Origin: Conoideocrella luteorostrata
Taxonomy: Eukaryota > Ascomycota > Sordariomycetes > Hypocreales > Clavicipitaceae
Direction: 5' to 3'
Length of the DNA stretch: 64,000 bases
NCBI GenBank assembly: GCA_032433595.1
Contig: JASWJB010000025.1
Location: forward strand, 1-64,000
Shown: one piece after another, positions 33,281 through 44,944 of the stretch
Position numbering within the stretch: position 1 is the stretch's first letter
Layout of the letters: every line of letters starts with the position of its first letter
Notes under the pieces: model-generated
The model's input: only the letters and a program-made list of their open reading frames with translations
What the model was told of the DNA's origin: nothing
Database searches by the model: none
Made by a program: the position numbers and the translations under genes

Positions 33281-35097
33281 TTTCGCATCGGGCCAAGCAC
33301 GGCTGGTGAAGGCGGCTTTGGGCTACTCTGCTCTGGTAGTTGGATGAGGTTGTCTATGGGCGGGACGAAAGACAACCCAGGAGGGCAATTATATAGATCT
33401 GGCTTGCTGCATTGCAGTCCCTCGAAGTTACATGTGTATGTATCTACATTAGGTTTTCCGCTTACTCGGCCACAATTGACCCGGCCTTGCCGGATCGACA
33501 CAGCCCTCGTCCATATGGAGGCTTCGTCGCGAGGGGTTTGCTGCAATGCGAATGCAAGGCTGTTCGTCGTAACATTCTGCCGAGCCTGACCAACACTCGC
33601 TTGTCGGAAAGTAAACTTGCTCGCAGAGGGACATTACACGTTCCTCGGCCGCCAAAGACGCGAAGACACGGAGGAGAAGGAGAGAGTCCTTGCCTCTCGT
33701 TTTACACGGCTTGGGCTTGGATGCCGCGCAACTCCACTCAGAAGATGAGATGCGGGGGAGGAGCTCAGAAGTTGCCTGATTAGGAAGCGCGCTGTTGGCG
33801 GTACAAGGGTCGATTTGCCTGGGAATCGGGCCGCTTTTCTGGCAGGATTGCGGGCTGTACATGTATGTGAACATGTATGTGAACGTGGCGATGAGGTGAG
33901 GATGAGAGCTCTGATGTGTGGGTATTTGAGAGGAAGGCAAGGCTGTGAGAGAGTGAGTGCGTGCTTCGGTGACTATTGCGATGCACGCCAAGAGCCGTTG
34001 CGGCCTGAACTTGAGCGTTTTCCTGGCCGTGGCAGTGTTGGCACCTGCTCGGTTATTTTGGCTGAGTATTCCGTACTCCGTGCAGATGTATGTACATAGT
34101 AACTACGGAGTACGGAGTAGTTAGTTCGTGTTATGCCAACTACGTGTCCGACAAAGATGTCCTCCGTACTCGGGAGATGCTCTCACATTAAGAACCTCCC
34201 CCCCCCCCCGGTCTCCCCATTCAGTCTGTCACCCGCGGCCACTAACTAACCTGCATGTCCCTTCCGGCATGGATGTGTAAACAAGCAGGCTACGCCGTAC
34301 TCCGTACACAGCCGTCCACCGGGTTGCCTGCCTGCCTGCCCGCCTTCAAATAGACTTTTGGAACGGTCATGGCCGCCTGAATCGTGGGAGGATGCCTGTC
34401 CATAACGGCCATGGTACAAGGTACAAGGGAGGAGGCGATGGGCGCGCGGCGCCAAGAGTAATACCTGTACAGAGCGGGCGTGTCAGAGCTGACATGGCCG
34501 GCAGAGCACCGAAACGAGACGCTGATAGACTAAGTAATCTACTCGGTAGTTACAGAGTAGTTCTGCAGTTACTGACGACGACTAAGAAATTGACGTCGAG
34601 ATACTCCGTACGGAATAGAGGCCTTGATAATCAAATCACGGCTGCTGTCATTGGCGCCTCCGACCGAATCCCGGCCCGCCCCTCCCCCCTTCTCTCCCGG
34701 CTCACGTCAAATCTCCATCTCTGTCGTGCTCCATCTTCCCCCGTCCCTTGTTATCTATCTACAAGCTATCTATCTCCTTCGGAGCATTTCTAGTTTTTTA
34801 TTGACTCAATTGGCCCCCCTCCCCCCCTCCTCCCCCAACAAACGCAGTGCGGCATAATCCCTCATCCCTCCCCTCCCCATCCGTTCCCCTCCGGCCTCCG
34901 CGTCTCCGGGTCCTGTCCGTTTCACGCCAGACTGTCTGTGCCTGCGACTGTATCTGCATCTGCAACACCAACTGTCCCACCCTCCGCCAGTTGAACCACC
35001 AACCACGACTCTTGGCTGTACAACCCAATCTGCTTTCTTATTTCTTCGGGCAACAACTTAAAAACCACCACCCATCCGTCCGACTTCATCCGCACAC
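33281..35097. promoter_or_regulatory. divergent spacer between rhamnosidase and carbonic anhydrase genes
   Basis: About 1.8 kb containing the promoters of both flanking genes. TACTCCGTA-family elements lie at 34070-34079, 34104-34119, 34288-34298 and 34602-34614. A poly-C run lies at about 34199-34210 and a duplicated 14-bp ACATGTATGTGAAC at 33859-33884. From 34680 to 35097 the strand is strongly C/T-rich, as expected for the transcription start region of the carbonic anhydrase gene. Confidence 0.5.
34104..34119. repeat. direct repeat of the TACGGAG motif
   Basis: TACGGAGTACGGAGTA, embedded in an AACTA...TAGTT inverted context. It lies in the divergent rhamnosidase/carbonic anhydrase promoter region. 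Confidence 0.8.
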
Positions 35098-36015
35098 ATG
35101 CTCCCCGCTCGACGACTTCTTCTCAATCCCTCCCTACGCACCATCCGCCTAGCAGCAGCCCGCCTGCCCGTACCGTCCGCTCGATTCGCCAGCTCCTGCT
35201 GCGGCGGCAACAACTCCTCCAGCGCCCACTCTGCCCCTCCATCGTCGTCGTCATCATCATCACCGTTTCCCTCTTCTTCCTCAACCACCACCACCACCAC
35301 CACCACCCGCCCAATCCTCAACATGTCGTCCTCCAACCCCCCCAACCCCGACGACGTGTCGAAATACCTCGCCCAATCCCACGACCGTCTCTTCGAGCAC
35401 AACCGCGCCTGGGCCGCCGCCAAGGCCACCAATGACCCTACCTACTTTGCCAAACTCTCAGCCGGCCAATCCCCCGAATACCTCTGGATTGGCTGCTCCG
35501 ACTCCCGCATCCCAGCGGAGCAAATCACCGGCCTCGAGCCCGGTGAGGCCTTTATCCACCGCAACATCGCCAACCTCGTCTGCAACACTGATCTCAACGT
35601 TATGAGCGTGATCAATTACGCAGTCCGACATCTCGGCGTCAAGCACATCATCGTGTGCGGCCACTACGGCTGCGGCGGTGTCAAGGCCGCCATGACCCCC
35701 AAGGACCTCGGCCTTCTGAACCCCTGGCTGAGGAACATCCGCGATGTCTACCGCCTGCACGAGGACGAGCTGGATGCCATCCCGGAAGAGGAGGCACGCT
35801 ACAACCGGCTCGTCGAGTTGAATGTCGAGGAACAGTGCCGCAACATTGTCAAGACAGCCGCCGTGCAGCAGAGCTATGCGAAGAATCAGTATCCCATTGT
35901 GCATGGCTGGGTCTTTGGTTTCCACGATGGCTTGCTCAAGGACCTCAAGATTGACTTCCAGGCTATGCTCAAGAAGGTCCAGAAGCTTTACAATCTTGCT
36001 GACGCGGTGGAGTAG
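35098..36015 (+). CDS. NCE103: beta-class carbonic anhydrase with mitochondrial presequence
   Basis: Single exon, 305 aa. The beta-carbonic anhydrase domain (about 85-300) has the zinc ligands Cys of CSDSR and His/Cys of CGHYGCGG, with the Asp-Arg pair of CSDSR. It hydrates CO2 to bicarbonate, feeding carboxylases and CO2 sensing. Residues 1-35 (MLPARRLLL...RFASS) form an Arg-rich amphipathic leader lacking acids, a mitochondrial import signal. Residues 50-70 are a Ser run followed by eight Thr. Met76 (35323-35325, AACATGTCG) starts a protein of normal cytosolic Nce103 size. Translation from both ATGs would give mitochondrial and cytosolic forms; this is inferred. It is convergent with the ENA gene. 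Confidence 0.95.
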   Translation: MLPARRLLLNPSLRTIRLAAARLPVPSARFASSCCGGNNSSSAHSAPPSSSSSSSPFPSSSSTTTTTTTTRPILNMSSSNPPNPDDVSKYLAQSHDRLFEHNRAWAAAKATNDPTYFAKLSAGQSPEYLWIGCSDSRIPAEQITGLEPGEAFIHRNIANLVCNTDLNVMSVINYAVRHLGVKHIIVCGHYGCGGVKAAMTPKDLGLLNPWLRNIRDVYRLHEDELDAIPEEEARYNRLVELNVEEQCRNIVKTAAVQQSYAKNQYPIVHGWVFGFHDGLLKDLKIDFQAMLKKVQKLYNLADAVE

Positions 36016-36986
36016 TAGTTGTAGCAGCAGCAAGAACAGCCTGGAATTATAGCTGGAGAACAAGAGCACCCAGCAAGAGTGTGTGCAATGACACATGGGA
36101 ATGTTGAGACACAATTTTTAGAGTTCGATATTTGTTTTTATTTCTAACGCGGGAGACACATACGGTGCGGTATAGAGACGGCGGCGAACAGGGGATGACA
36201 GCGTTATTTTATGGTGTTGGGGACTATGTATAGAGAGACGGGCTGCGGATGCAGTGGTGACGTTGTAGTAGACATGGACTCGGAGTTATGTGATGTCCAG
36301 ATGAACGATGGTATGTGAGGGATCACAATGCCTTGCGTTGATGATGGCAAAATGAAAAACTTTTTTTTATTTTATTTGTCTGGTTATTTCACTGACCATG
36401 CAGTTTAATCTGTCTGTATCATACAAGTCCTGATCCTCATCATTTGCGTACTCTACGAAGTGTCGTAATGGAGCCGGTCACCGCCCGTCAAAAGAGTTCG
36501 GTACTCATAGTTCGATGGAGTTTGTTTTCGCTATGCACTGAGCCCGAAGCAACGCGGGCTCGGGGCTCCGATTTCATCCCAGCCATGAGTCAAGGATTGT
36601 ACTCGTTGTGTATGGTCGCTGATGTGAGCGCAAGTGATGACGTAACTTGATTTGTATATGAATTTTAAACCTCGACAACTTCATGCCAAGTGACATGGCT
36701 ATTACTACGACCACCAATATTCCATCTCATCTCGTCTCCCGGTACTCCGTACTGTCCACGTCTCCATCCATCTGTTCCTAAAGACTTGGTATCAAAATGA
36801 GAAATGAGAAAAAACATAATCCACATGTGACGCACTGTTAAGGTGCCAACCATTTCCCTGAAAAATATCAAAATCCCTCCCTATAGCATAACTCTAATCT
36901 GCCACCCCCACTCCCCCCTTTTTTTCTGTCTTTGGTGGATAGTGGGATAGATTGGCCACAATTCTACGGAGTACTCCGTTATATTT
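36016..36986. other. convergent 3' spacer
   Basis: 970 bp between the stop codons of the carbonic anhydrase and ENA genes. It holds AT-rich 3' ends and TACTCCGTA-family elements near 36742 and at 36965-36979. No gene seen. Confidence 0.45.
36965..36979. repeat. palindromic TACGGAGTACTCCGT element
   Basis: An inverted pair of the dispersed motif with centre GTAC, 7 bp downstream of the ENA stop codon. A hairpin here would fall in the ENA mRNA 3' end. Confidence 0.75.
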
Positions 36987-39900
36987 CTAAACATGTTCAG
37001 TGCCCTGCACAGGACCTTGGGCACCCCGCGAAGAGCTGTACTTGGATACAGAGTCGCCTGTGTCTTTGCGTGAGAACGATGCCCACGTCTTGAAGCTGGA
37101 CATGGAGAGGGTCTTGCGGAACTTGGGGCCCTGGTCGTCGGGCCCGCCCTGTCCCCAAACACCTCGCTGAACCGCGCGGTCTTCGAGCAGGTGGAATGTC
37201 CTCTTGATAAACTTCCATCCCTCGATCCCAGCAACGAAGATGACGGTAAAGCCCAGAGCCAACGCCCATTCCCATGATATGCCGACGTGTTTGAAGAACT
37301 TGGTGTTGACCACTGGGATGTATACAACGGGGAAGACAGACAAGGCCCCAATGATGACGGACCAGAACAGGAATCGGTTGGAGTACAGGTCCTTGAAAAT
37401 TGGGAACCGGCTGTCGTCATCAGGGTTGAGGCGGAAGATGGATCGTCGCAAGCTCTTGAACTCCCAGGCCGAGATGAGAATTAGCCAAGTGAGCTCTGCA
37501 AACGTGGCGGCACGAGCCCTGAACACCGCATTGCAGGCTTCTGTGTATTCCGTGTTGCAGTTTTCGCCAAGATCTCCGTTGTTGGCGCCGTAGATGATGA
37601 TGCAGAAAGTGCACATTGTGCACGCACCCATGATGATACCGTACACGATCATGTCAACGATGATCTGGTTCGTAAAGACGCCACGTCGCTTGTCCTGTGG
37701 TGGTTTGCGCATGACATCCTGTGCAGCAGCTTCTCGGCCCAGACCGAAGGCAGGGAATGAGGACGTAACCATGTTGATCCAGATAATCTGTAGTGGCGAG
37801 ACGGGAAAGACAGAGAAGCCAGAGGAGTCGACAAAGCCAAGACCGGCTATCAGCAGAATGACCTCGCCTACGTTGGAGGTGAGTAGATGCAGCACAAACT
37901 TTTGAATATTGTCAAACATGCGCCGTCCCTCGCGGATAGCAGAAACAATAGAGTTGAACTTGTCGTCTGTGAGCACAATCTTGGACGCAGACTTGGCCAC
38001 GTCGGAACCGGAGCCCATGGCTATACCGACATCAGCTCGAGACAGCGATGGCGCATCATTGACACCATCACCGGTCATGGCCATAAAGGCTCCTCGCCGT
38101 CGAAGGGCCTCAATCATGCGGGTCTTGGTATCAGGAGCGCACCGAGCGATGACCAGTGGCAGCTCCTCCATTGCGTCAATCTCTGCGTCGGTCATTTTGT
38201 CAAAGTCCGTAGCCTTCTGGACGATGGACTGAGCAACCTTTTCGGGAAGGACCCCCAGGTTCTTGGGGATGATACCGACTTCTTTGGCAATAGCTTTTGC
38301 GGTCTCGGGGTGATCACCAGTCAGCATATGAACCTTGATACCGGCCTGCGAGCACTCTCCAATGGATGGCTTGGTCTCTCGTCGAGGCGGATCATAGATT
38401 CCAGCAAGTCCAAGGAGAGTGAGATCCTTTTCAATGTCTCGGCGAAGTGCCTCATCGTCTGCCGGGGAAGTGGACTTTTGGGCGACATATCGACCATCAA
38501 AAGGACGGTAGGCGACGGCAAGAACTCGTTGGCCCTGAGATGCAAGGGAATTCATTTGGTTGAGCACGTCTTCCTTGAGCTCTTCCGAGATTGGTTTTTG
38601 GTCAACGCCGGTACCAATGTGAGAGCACAAATCCAAGACACGCTCTACAGCACCCTTGGTGAAGACCATGCTTTGTTCAGTCTCGATGATGGAGCCGCTT
38701 TCACCTTTGGGGGCGTCGTAGATGACAGACATGCGCTTAATGGAGCTGTCAAATGGGAATTCGGCAAGCTGCTTCCACCCATTGCCCTCAAGAGTCTTCT
38801 TGCCCTGGTTGAATCGATGAGCAAACACCTGAAGGGCAATCTCAGTGGGTTCACCAGTGGTCTGCCATTTTTCTTCCTCATCATCATATCGGACCGTGGC
38901 AAGGTTACAAAGGGCAGTAGACAAGAGGAAAGCCTGAAGTTCATCTGTCATTTCGGTTTCCAGCTCAGGCTCTGGATCCTTCTGGGGCATCTTGGGGTTG
39001 AGCTTCTCTTCGGGAGCATCAAACGTGAGAACAGCGGCACTACGCTCTCTGTCATAGTCTCGCTTGGGTTCTTCCTTTTCCGGAATGACCTCGTCCTTGC
39101 TTTGAGAATAGGTGACGCGCCCCTTCGTAGGATCATTTGGGCTCTGTGATTCGCGAACGGTATAGGTATGAGTAGAAGGAATCCAGGCTTTGCGGACGAT
39201 CATGGCACCTTCTGTCAGGGTACCCGTCTTATCCGAGCAAATGTTGGTGACACCTCCAAGGGCTTCAAGAGCGGAAAGATCACGAACGACTACGTTTGCT
39301 TTTCGCATAACCGTTACAGCTACTACCATGGTGATGGTCAAGACACTATTAAAATGGTCAGAGTCTTTTACAACTTTTGCGTTACCGGGGGGAGTGCAAA
39401 TGAAGCACTTACGCAACTAAAGATTCGGGAATAATAGCAATACCAAGCGATGTGGCGTAAATAATGACTTCATTGCGCAAATCGAAATGATTGACGCCGA
39501 ACACCACCATGGCGAGAATGATGGCGCAACCGAAGAGGATATAGGCCAACGCGGAGAGCTTTCGCTGCAACGGCGTACCTTCGGTCAAACCGAGAAACTT
39601 GCCAACGATATCGTATGTTCGCTTGGCTAAACCCACAACGGGCTGTTTCTTTCCGTATTTTCGCCAGTTCATTGAGCGTCCGGCTTTACGCTGCTTCTTG
39701 GAGGTAGATGCGGCAATTTTGCCCACTTCAGTAGTCATACCGATAGCGGTGACGATACCACGACCTCTGCCCTTTCGGACAACGGTTGTGGCGTAAGCCA
39801 TATTGACTCGGTCACCAATGCCGACTTCGTCTTCGGACGCAGCAGGCTTCTCTGTACCTGGAGCGAGGATGTCATTTTCGGTCGTCTTTTCAACCGGAAT

Positions 39901-40482
39901 TGATTCGCCGGTAAGTTGGCCCTCTTCACAGGCCAGGTTCATGGCCTCAAACATTCGGAGATCTGCGGGAACGGTGTCACCCATTTTGAGCAGAACAATA
40001 TCTCCGGGTACCACGTCTGGGCTAGCAGAGTGTTAGTCTTGTTTAATCGATAGTCTGAGGAGGAGGACGTAGTCGGCTTACTTGGAAATGACTTGTGTTT
40101 TGCCGTCTCGAAGTACCATGGCACTAGGCGAGGACAGAGCACGGAGAGCATCCATACGTTTCTCGGCGCGATACTCCTGCCAGAAACCAATGGTGACGTT
40201 AAGGGCAATCACAAAGACGAGCACGCCGCCTTCAATGTAATCATGGATGCCAAAGCTGAGGGCCATGGCAAATGCGAGCACAATAATCATGGCATTGAGA
40301 ACTTGTTTGGTCAAAATTTTGTACCACGGGATTGTATCACCCACATCCAGCTCATTCTTGGGATATTTCTGCTGAAGCTCATTTACTTGAGTCGTGGTCA
40401 GACCTTTGTCGACGTCGGTGTTGAGTGCTTTGGCCGTTTCCTCCACAGAGAGGAGGAACGGGTGTTTTGGGAATTCAGCCAT
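36987..40482 (-). CDS. ENA1: ENA-type (P-type IID) sodium/potassium efflux ATPase
   Basis: Three exons, 40082-40482, 39413-40021 and 36987-39345, with introns of 60 and 67 bp, give 1122 aa. An N-terminal cation-ATPase domain (HPFLLSVEETAKAL) is followed by two membrane helices, the actuator with LTGES, and IPESLVAVLTI in the M4 ion pocket, the form typical of fungal ENA pumps rather than the IPEGLP of SERCA/PMR1. The phosphorylated Asp375 is in CSDKTGT, the nucleotide site has KGAVERV, and the hinge is TGDGVND. Four to six C-terminal helices and a basic Ser-rich tail follow. It exports Na+ or K+ at high salt and alkaline pH, at the plasma membrane. The ATG at 40482 is in good context (ACAATGG); the open frame continues upstream but without an ATG. 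Confidence 0.95.
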
Positions 40483-40856
40483 TGTCAGATGATGACCAGT
40501 GGGAGCAGTATTCACCGTTTCGCTGCTCGGAAGGGGGACACAAAATAGTGAAGGCCGAAATATAATTCATAGACGTTGTGGTCGGCGTTGAGGTTCGCCA
40601 AAACAAGGCAAGGGCGTATAAAGCCAACCAAAGTTCGCGCTACTACGGAGTAGTGGTTGTTATTACCGTTGACGTTGGAGCCTCTCAGTGATGATTTCAA
40701 GTATAGATCGAGAGACCAAGACGTTGATTATTAAACTTCTAGAAAGCGACATTGTCCGCATGCGGGGGGCAACGGTCATATAAATACTCGGAACTTGAAC
40801 CAGACTCTTCTACAGCCAACATCCTAAGCATCGATGAAGATTGAGTTTGGCAAAAC

Positions 40857-40862
40857 GCCAAG
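40857..40862 (+). promoter_or_regulatory. possible PacC site (GCCAAG)
   Basis: Matches the GCCARG consensus of the ambient-pH regulator PacC, about 375 bp upstream of the ENA start. A second copy on the other strand lies at 40918-40923 and a third at 41176-41181. ENA genes are commonly alkali-induced. The hexamer is short, so this is suggestive only. Confidence 0.3.
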
Positions 40863-40917
40863 AAAGGCACTATAGAGAACGTGGGGCAAAATGAGGCATC
40901 TCGTACACGAACCAATG

Positions 40918-40923
40918 CTTGGC
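40918..40923 (-). promoter_or_regulatory. possible PacC site (GCCAAG on minus strand)
   Basis: CTTGGC on the plus strand, second of three PacC-like hexamers upstream of the ENA gene. Confidence 0.3.
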
Positions 40924-41175
40924 AAAAACCTCTACGTCTATGTGCGAGTAAGTAACAAGTCATCATTGTGAATAAAGCTTTCTCCCCATTCCAACCTGGC
41001 GCAATTGCAACAGACATCCATGAACAAAGTTGCATGGTGCAGGTTATAGCGTGACGTCAAAGAACGGAGAAGCCATGTGGACGTCTCCGGCTTCGCATGG
41101 GATGCGCGGTGAGGCTGTGGGCCGAATCAGCTCAAACAGAGCGCATTATTGCATTGAGGCTTTCTGATTTGCAAT

Positions 41176-41181
41176 GCCAAG
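41176..41181 (+). promoter_or_regulatory. possible PacC site (GCCAAG)
   Basis: Third PacC-like hexamer upstream of the ENA gene, about 700 bp from its start. Confidence 0.25.
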
Positions 41182-41918
41182 ACCTTTGAGGCAAAGCTCT
41201 ACTCTGGCGCACCTAGGCGAGGAGACAAGAATCACGAAAGGCTCGGCGGTTGACGTATCGTGAGCTTATCATTGTCTGAAGGCGTCCAGGGGGCCAAATT
41301 GGTGGGACGAGGCAGGCCACACAGAATAGCCAAGAACTAACTAAGGTTCGAGCTAGCAGGGAAGGTGCAGCCGCCTACCCCTCGTGCTTCTTTCTGTAAG
41401 CAGAGGGCAGCTCATGTCCGTCATTCATTCCACAGCAGCACACTGGAACCTGGTTGTCGCCGTTCTGACCAGAAAAAAGTTGAGACAGTCAAGCATCTGT
41501 CAATAGCCGGCATCCGACTGCGATCCCACTGCAAAAACAAAGTATACACCGACCGACCTATCCGGCTCTCGCCTGCTGGGCGAAATCCGTACTATGCATG
41601 TTGAACCACGGACCATGTAGCCAACGGGTAGAACTGCCTCATCACTACGCCGTCCAGGGCGACCCCAATTGCATGATCAGCTCTCTTCCCGCCAAGACGA
41701 AACCTCATCTTGGCAACAACGCGCGTTGTCCACTCGTTGAAGCGGCACGGTGTTGCCAAGAAGATTGAACGGAGGTGTTGCCCACAATAATGGCCACCGA
41801 ACCATCCAGGGCAGTTGGTAGGTTGCTGTTCTCCGTAGCGCACTGTACTCCGCAGTTCTCCGAACATTTACTTCGTACACAAGACATCCTGGTGAGTTAA
41901 GGTTAATATTTGGTGCGC

Positions 41919-41949
41919 TCAAGTGCTACCAAGTGCTACCAAGTGCTCC
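41919..41949. repeat. AAGTGCTACC tandem, three units
   Basis: Two exact units and one partly changed unit in a row (AAGTGCTACC, AAGTGCTACC, AAGTGCTCCA). Function unknown. Confidence 0.65.
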
Positions 41950-43876
41950 AGCTTATCTGGCGTCGCCAGGCTTCCAGTAGGTAGCTCTAGCGCCTCTTAG
42001 TGGACGATAATTGGTTTTAGCGGATGGCCAAGCCGCTGTGATTGCACCAACAGCCGAATGCTCCTGACCCGAAGGACTTGGCGCTCAACTAGTTCCATCA
42101 ATCGACACTGCTTGACATCGCTACAATGGTCAACGTGCTCACAAGATATCCGTCCCGGCGCTACGGGGGAATTACAACATAGTGTTTCATGCCTCCAGGC
42201 GCAAAAATTTTATTTAAAAACTAAAGAAAGAAGGACAGAACGAAAGAAAGAAAGGAAAAAAAAAAAAAAAACAGCTCTGGCGTACTTGGCACGTCTCTAG
42301 ATTTGGTTAACTAGTTGCTTTATGTCCCGGCAGAGCCTCGACGTCATGTCACAGTGTCCAGTCGTGGAACCAAGAATCTGGGGTTGTTGGTCGCGGCCAA
42401 CGAGCTTAGCATGGTAATGTGATGCACTAAAATTCGTCGATAGCTAGCAGTAGTTGAAGTTGGAGTTGTTGAGTGTCATGGAACAACTAATACTTCAGGG
42501 GATTCCATCTGTATAACGCAGAGGCAAAGACTTTTACTACCCTCGTGGGTTGCTATTCCCCAAACCACCCAGAGGCGAGGCGACCCATCCGAGGTATTTG
42601 TTGTGCTCGATGCTGAGTATCGTCAAGATATAGAGTCCCGACAGGCCAATTCTCTATCCTCATAGCACCATTTTCTTCCCCTCCGTCGCCAATATCGCCT
42701 GCTGTACAAAAACCCATCGGGATGAACGCCTCTACAATTAGTGCTTTTCCCCTCTGCTTTCCAGGGCAGGATGCTCTAAATCGTTATCTGAAGTCTCTAA
42801 GCCAAGAAGGCTGATCATCCTTCGCCTTTCCTTTCTGCAAATATGCAGTCCAAATGCGCGCGACACCCAAACATTCGCGGCTGCTTTTCCAATCAAAAGA
42901 CCCTCACAGCCACATCGAAGCCTGGTCCCAGGACCTCCAAGATAACAAGAAGCAGCAAAGGCACTCGCTGACTAAATGCTGAAGCAGGTGGTGCTATCAT
43001 CTTGACAGCGACTCCTCACCTCGGCATTATGTTTTATTGTTGAGTAGGTGCTTGTATTGAGGCTTCCAGGCTTCTAGGCTTCTTCCACGCCAAGAACCCC
43101 GACTTTCTTGGCATGTTGGTTTTTCCTGCTGCGTCCCATGCCTCATCCATCTGGCGAGTCACGTGCCCCCGCCCATGAACCACCGAACGCCCCACTCCGG
43201 TGCGGCGGCGTTGCTGCGCCTCCCGCCGGTTGAGTGGGCTGCCGGTCAGACCGATCTCACTCCGGAGATAGTTGAAAGAGATGCGAGCGGTTGTGACAAA
43301 GTCATCCCTGCATACCAATGGGGCGATACTTTCCTTCCTTGACATTTCAATTAGCTATCTTCAAGGATTGCGCGTTTGCAAGAGACCAAACTTGTGGCTT
43401 ATCTGCGAGGCTAATTTATCACGGGGCGACCCAAAAAAACGTCTTGGGACACTCCTCTTCATATCGAGGCTTTAGTACATTCTCCCAGCGAAGGTACTAT
43501 CTGAGATGGGGAATTGCGCGCGTCAAATGCCAGGCTGAGGAGCTAGAACGGCAAAATACAATATGTAGCCAGTCGCTATGCAATTGGACCAGGACGACTA
43601 TTAATATCGTATGTTACTGCGCACTCACCAGTGTCCTCAATGTATCGTACAGTGGCGTATCAATATTTAGGCCACTATATTTTGTTGTACACTATGCATA
43701 TATTAAGATTTATCTTCTTCAGTCGTATGTACCGTATATCCAGATAGCCAGTTATTCATGACAAATAATGACAGGCCATGTGCCATCCTGTATCCAAAAC
43801 GCCACCTCCAAAACAAAATTTACACATACCAGGTTATGATATTGCTTATTAATACCTGCGCAACGTCCGTCTATCC

Positions 43877-44944
43877 TCATAGTAGACTGATGAAGAGTCC
43901 GGCGAATGTGCCAAGCGCAATGGCACCAACACCAGGTGCCAAGAACGCTGCGTTGGAGCTGTCGGGTTTAACTCCAGTAGCGCCAGATCCCAGATACCAC
44001 GACCCAATGTCAGTCAGCTTGCCCTCGTTGTTGAGGAACGCCGCATTGGCTCCCACGTTAGAGTTTGTGGAGCGAAACGCGCCAAAGTACGAGTAACGAC
44101 CGAGATAGTCAAGCTTCTCAAAATAGTCAGACGTTTGGTTGAAGAAGGCCTGTGTGGCCTGGAGATCCTGGTGTGCATATGCATATTCTGTTACCCAGAT
44201 CTCTGCATCGGGCCATCTGTATCAGAATGCATATTAGCCAAAATTCAGCGACACCATTGAACTTGAACTGCTCGACAATTTCTTGCTTCGAGTCGAGCCG
44301 ATGGTGGATGATGTGCAATATACTACTCACGTTGCCTTGCGCTCGCCTATATGGGAAGCCAGACCGCCAAAATTGTCATACCAGTGGACCGGTAAGAAGC
44401 CCCAGGTGCAATTCTTCTTCTCATTGCCGGTGCTAATCAGCTCTGAGCAATTTCCCAAGAAATTCTTCAGCCAGTCCAAACCTGTCGGTGCACCAGTGCA
44501 AGCAGGCAATCCAAGTTTCACGCCCATCTTGGCAAGAGGTTCAATGTTGGCGACCCACGCGATGGCTGCGTTTTTGGGGTTGACATTGCTACCGCCATTT
44601 GCGGCTATGCCGTCTGGTTCGTTGAACGCCATGACGTGTTTAATCTTGGTGCCCTGGTCGATGAGCTTTTTGACGTCGTTCAAGAAGGTGGTGTCTTTGG
44701 GGTTCGGGCCAACACCCCACATCATGGGAATGAATTCAAACTGATCCTGCGACAGCGAAGCATAGGCTGGCGATGGCAGGCTTTGGTAATTGTAGTACCA
44801 CTTCAAGTCGCTGCTCGACTGTGCCCAGAGCTTGTTGTCGTCAGGGTGATTGGGATTCGGCGTAAAAACAAGTCCCCGCTTGGATGAAGCTGCAGAGAGC
44901 TCTATGAAAGAGACGAGCTGCGCGACAAGTAACGAGCCCTTCAT
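43877..44944 (-). CDS. GPI-anchored GH128-type glucanase (Asl1-like)
   Basis: Two exons, 44331-44944 and 43877-44216, over a 114-bp intron (GTGAGT...ATACAG), give 317 aa. Residues 1-20 are a signal peptide. The glycosyl-hydrolase-128 catalytic domain follows: RGLVFTP at the mature start, WYYNY, FIPMMWG, the acid/base Glu109 in MAFNEPDG and the nucleophile Glu215 in WVTEYAYA. GRYSYFGAF and a final W-Y-LG block are also typical. The C terminus, after a DSSNAAF cleavage-like site, is a 20-residue hydrophobic GPI signal. The family includes fungal beta-1,3-glucanases and S. pombe Asl1, a wall protein. A wall-remodelling role is likely. Without the second exon the nucleophile would be missing, which confirms the splice. 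Confidence 0.88.

Larger units (their letters stand above)
40483..43876. other. 3.4-kb spacer upstream of the ENA gene
   Basis: No frame resembles a known protein. A TACGGAGTA copy lies near 40643. Three GCCAAG hexamers lie within 700 bp of the ENA start. A threefold AAGTGCTACC tandem lies at about 41919-41949. A purine-rich run ending in about 16 A residues lies at 42220-42272. The part next to the GH128 gene (43500-43876) is AT-rich and probably its 3' end. Confidence 0.45.

Noticed and set aside
37887..39149. 420-residue plus-strand frame
   Set aside because: It is the antisense shadow of the ENA ATPase gene, which has all P-type ATPase motifs.
40483..40515. Upstream extension of the ENA frame
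   Set aside because: The frame opens with GTG, not ATG; the first ATG is at 40482.
42220..42272. Purine-rich run ending in poly-A, possible retroelement tail
   Set aside because: No target-site duplication or upstream element sequence could be seen.
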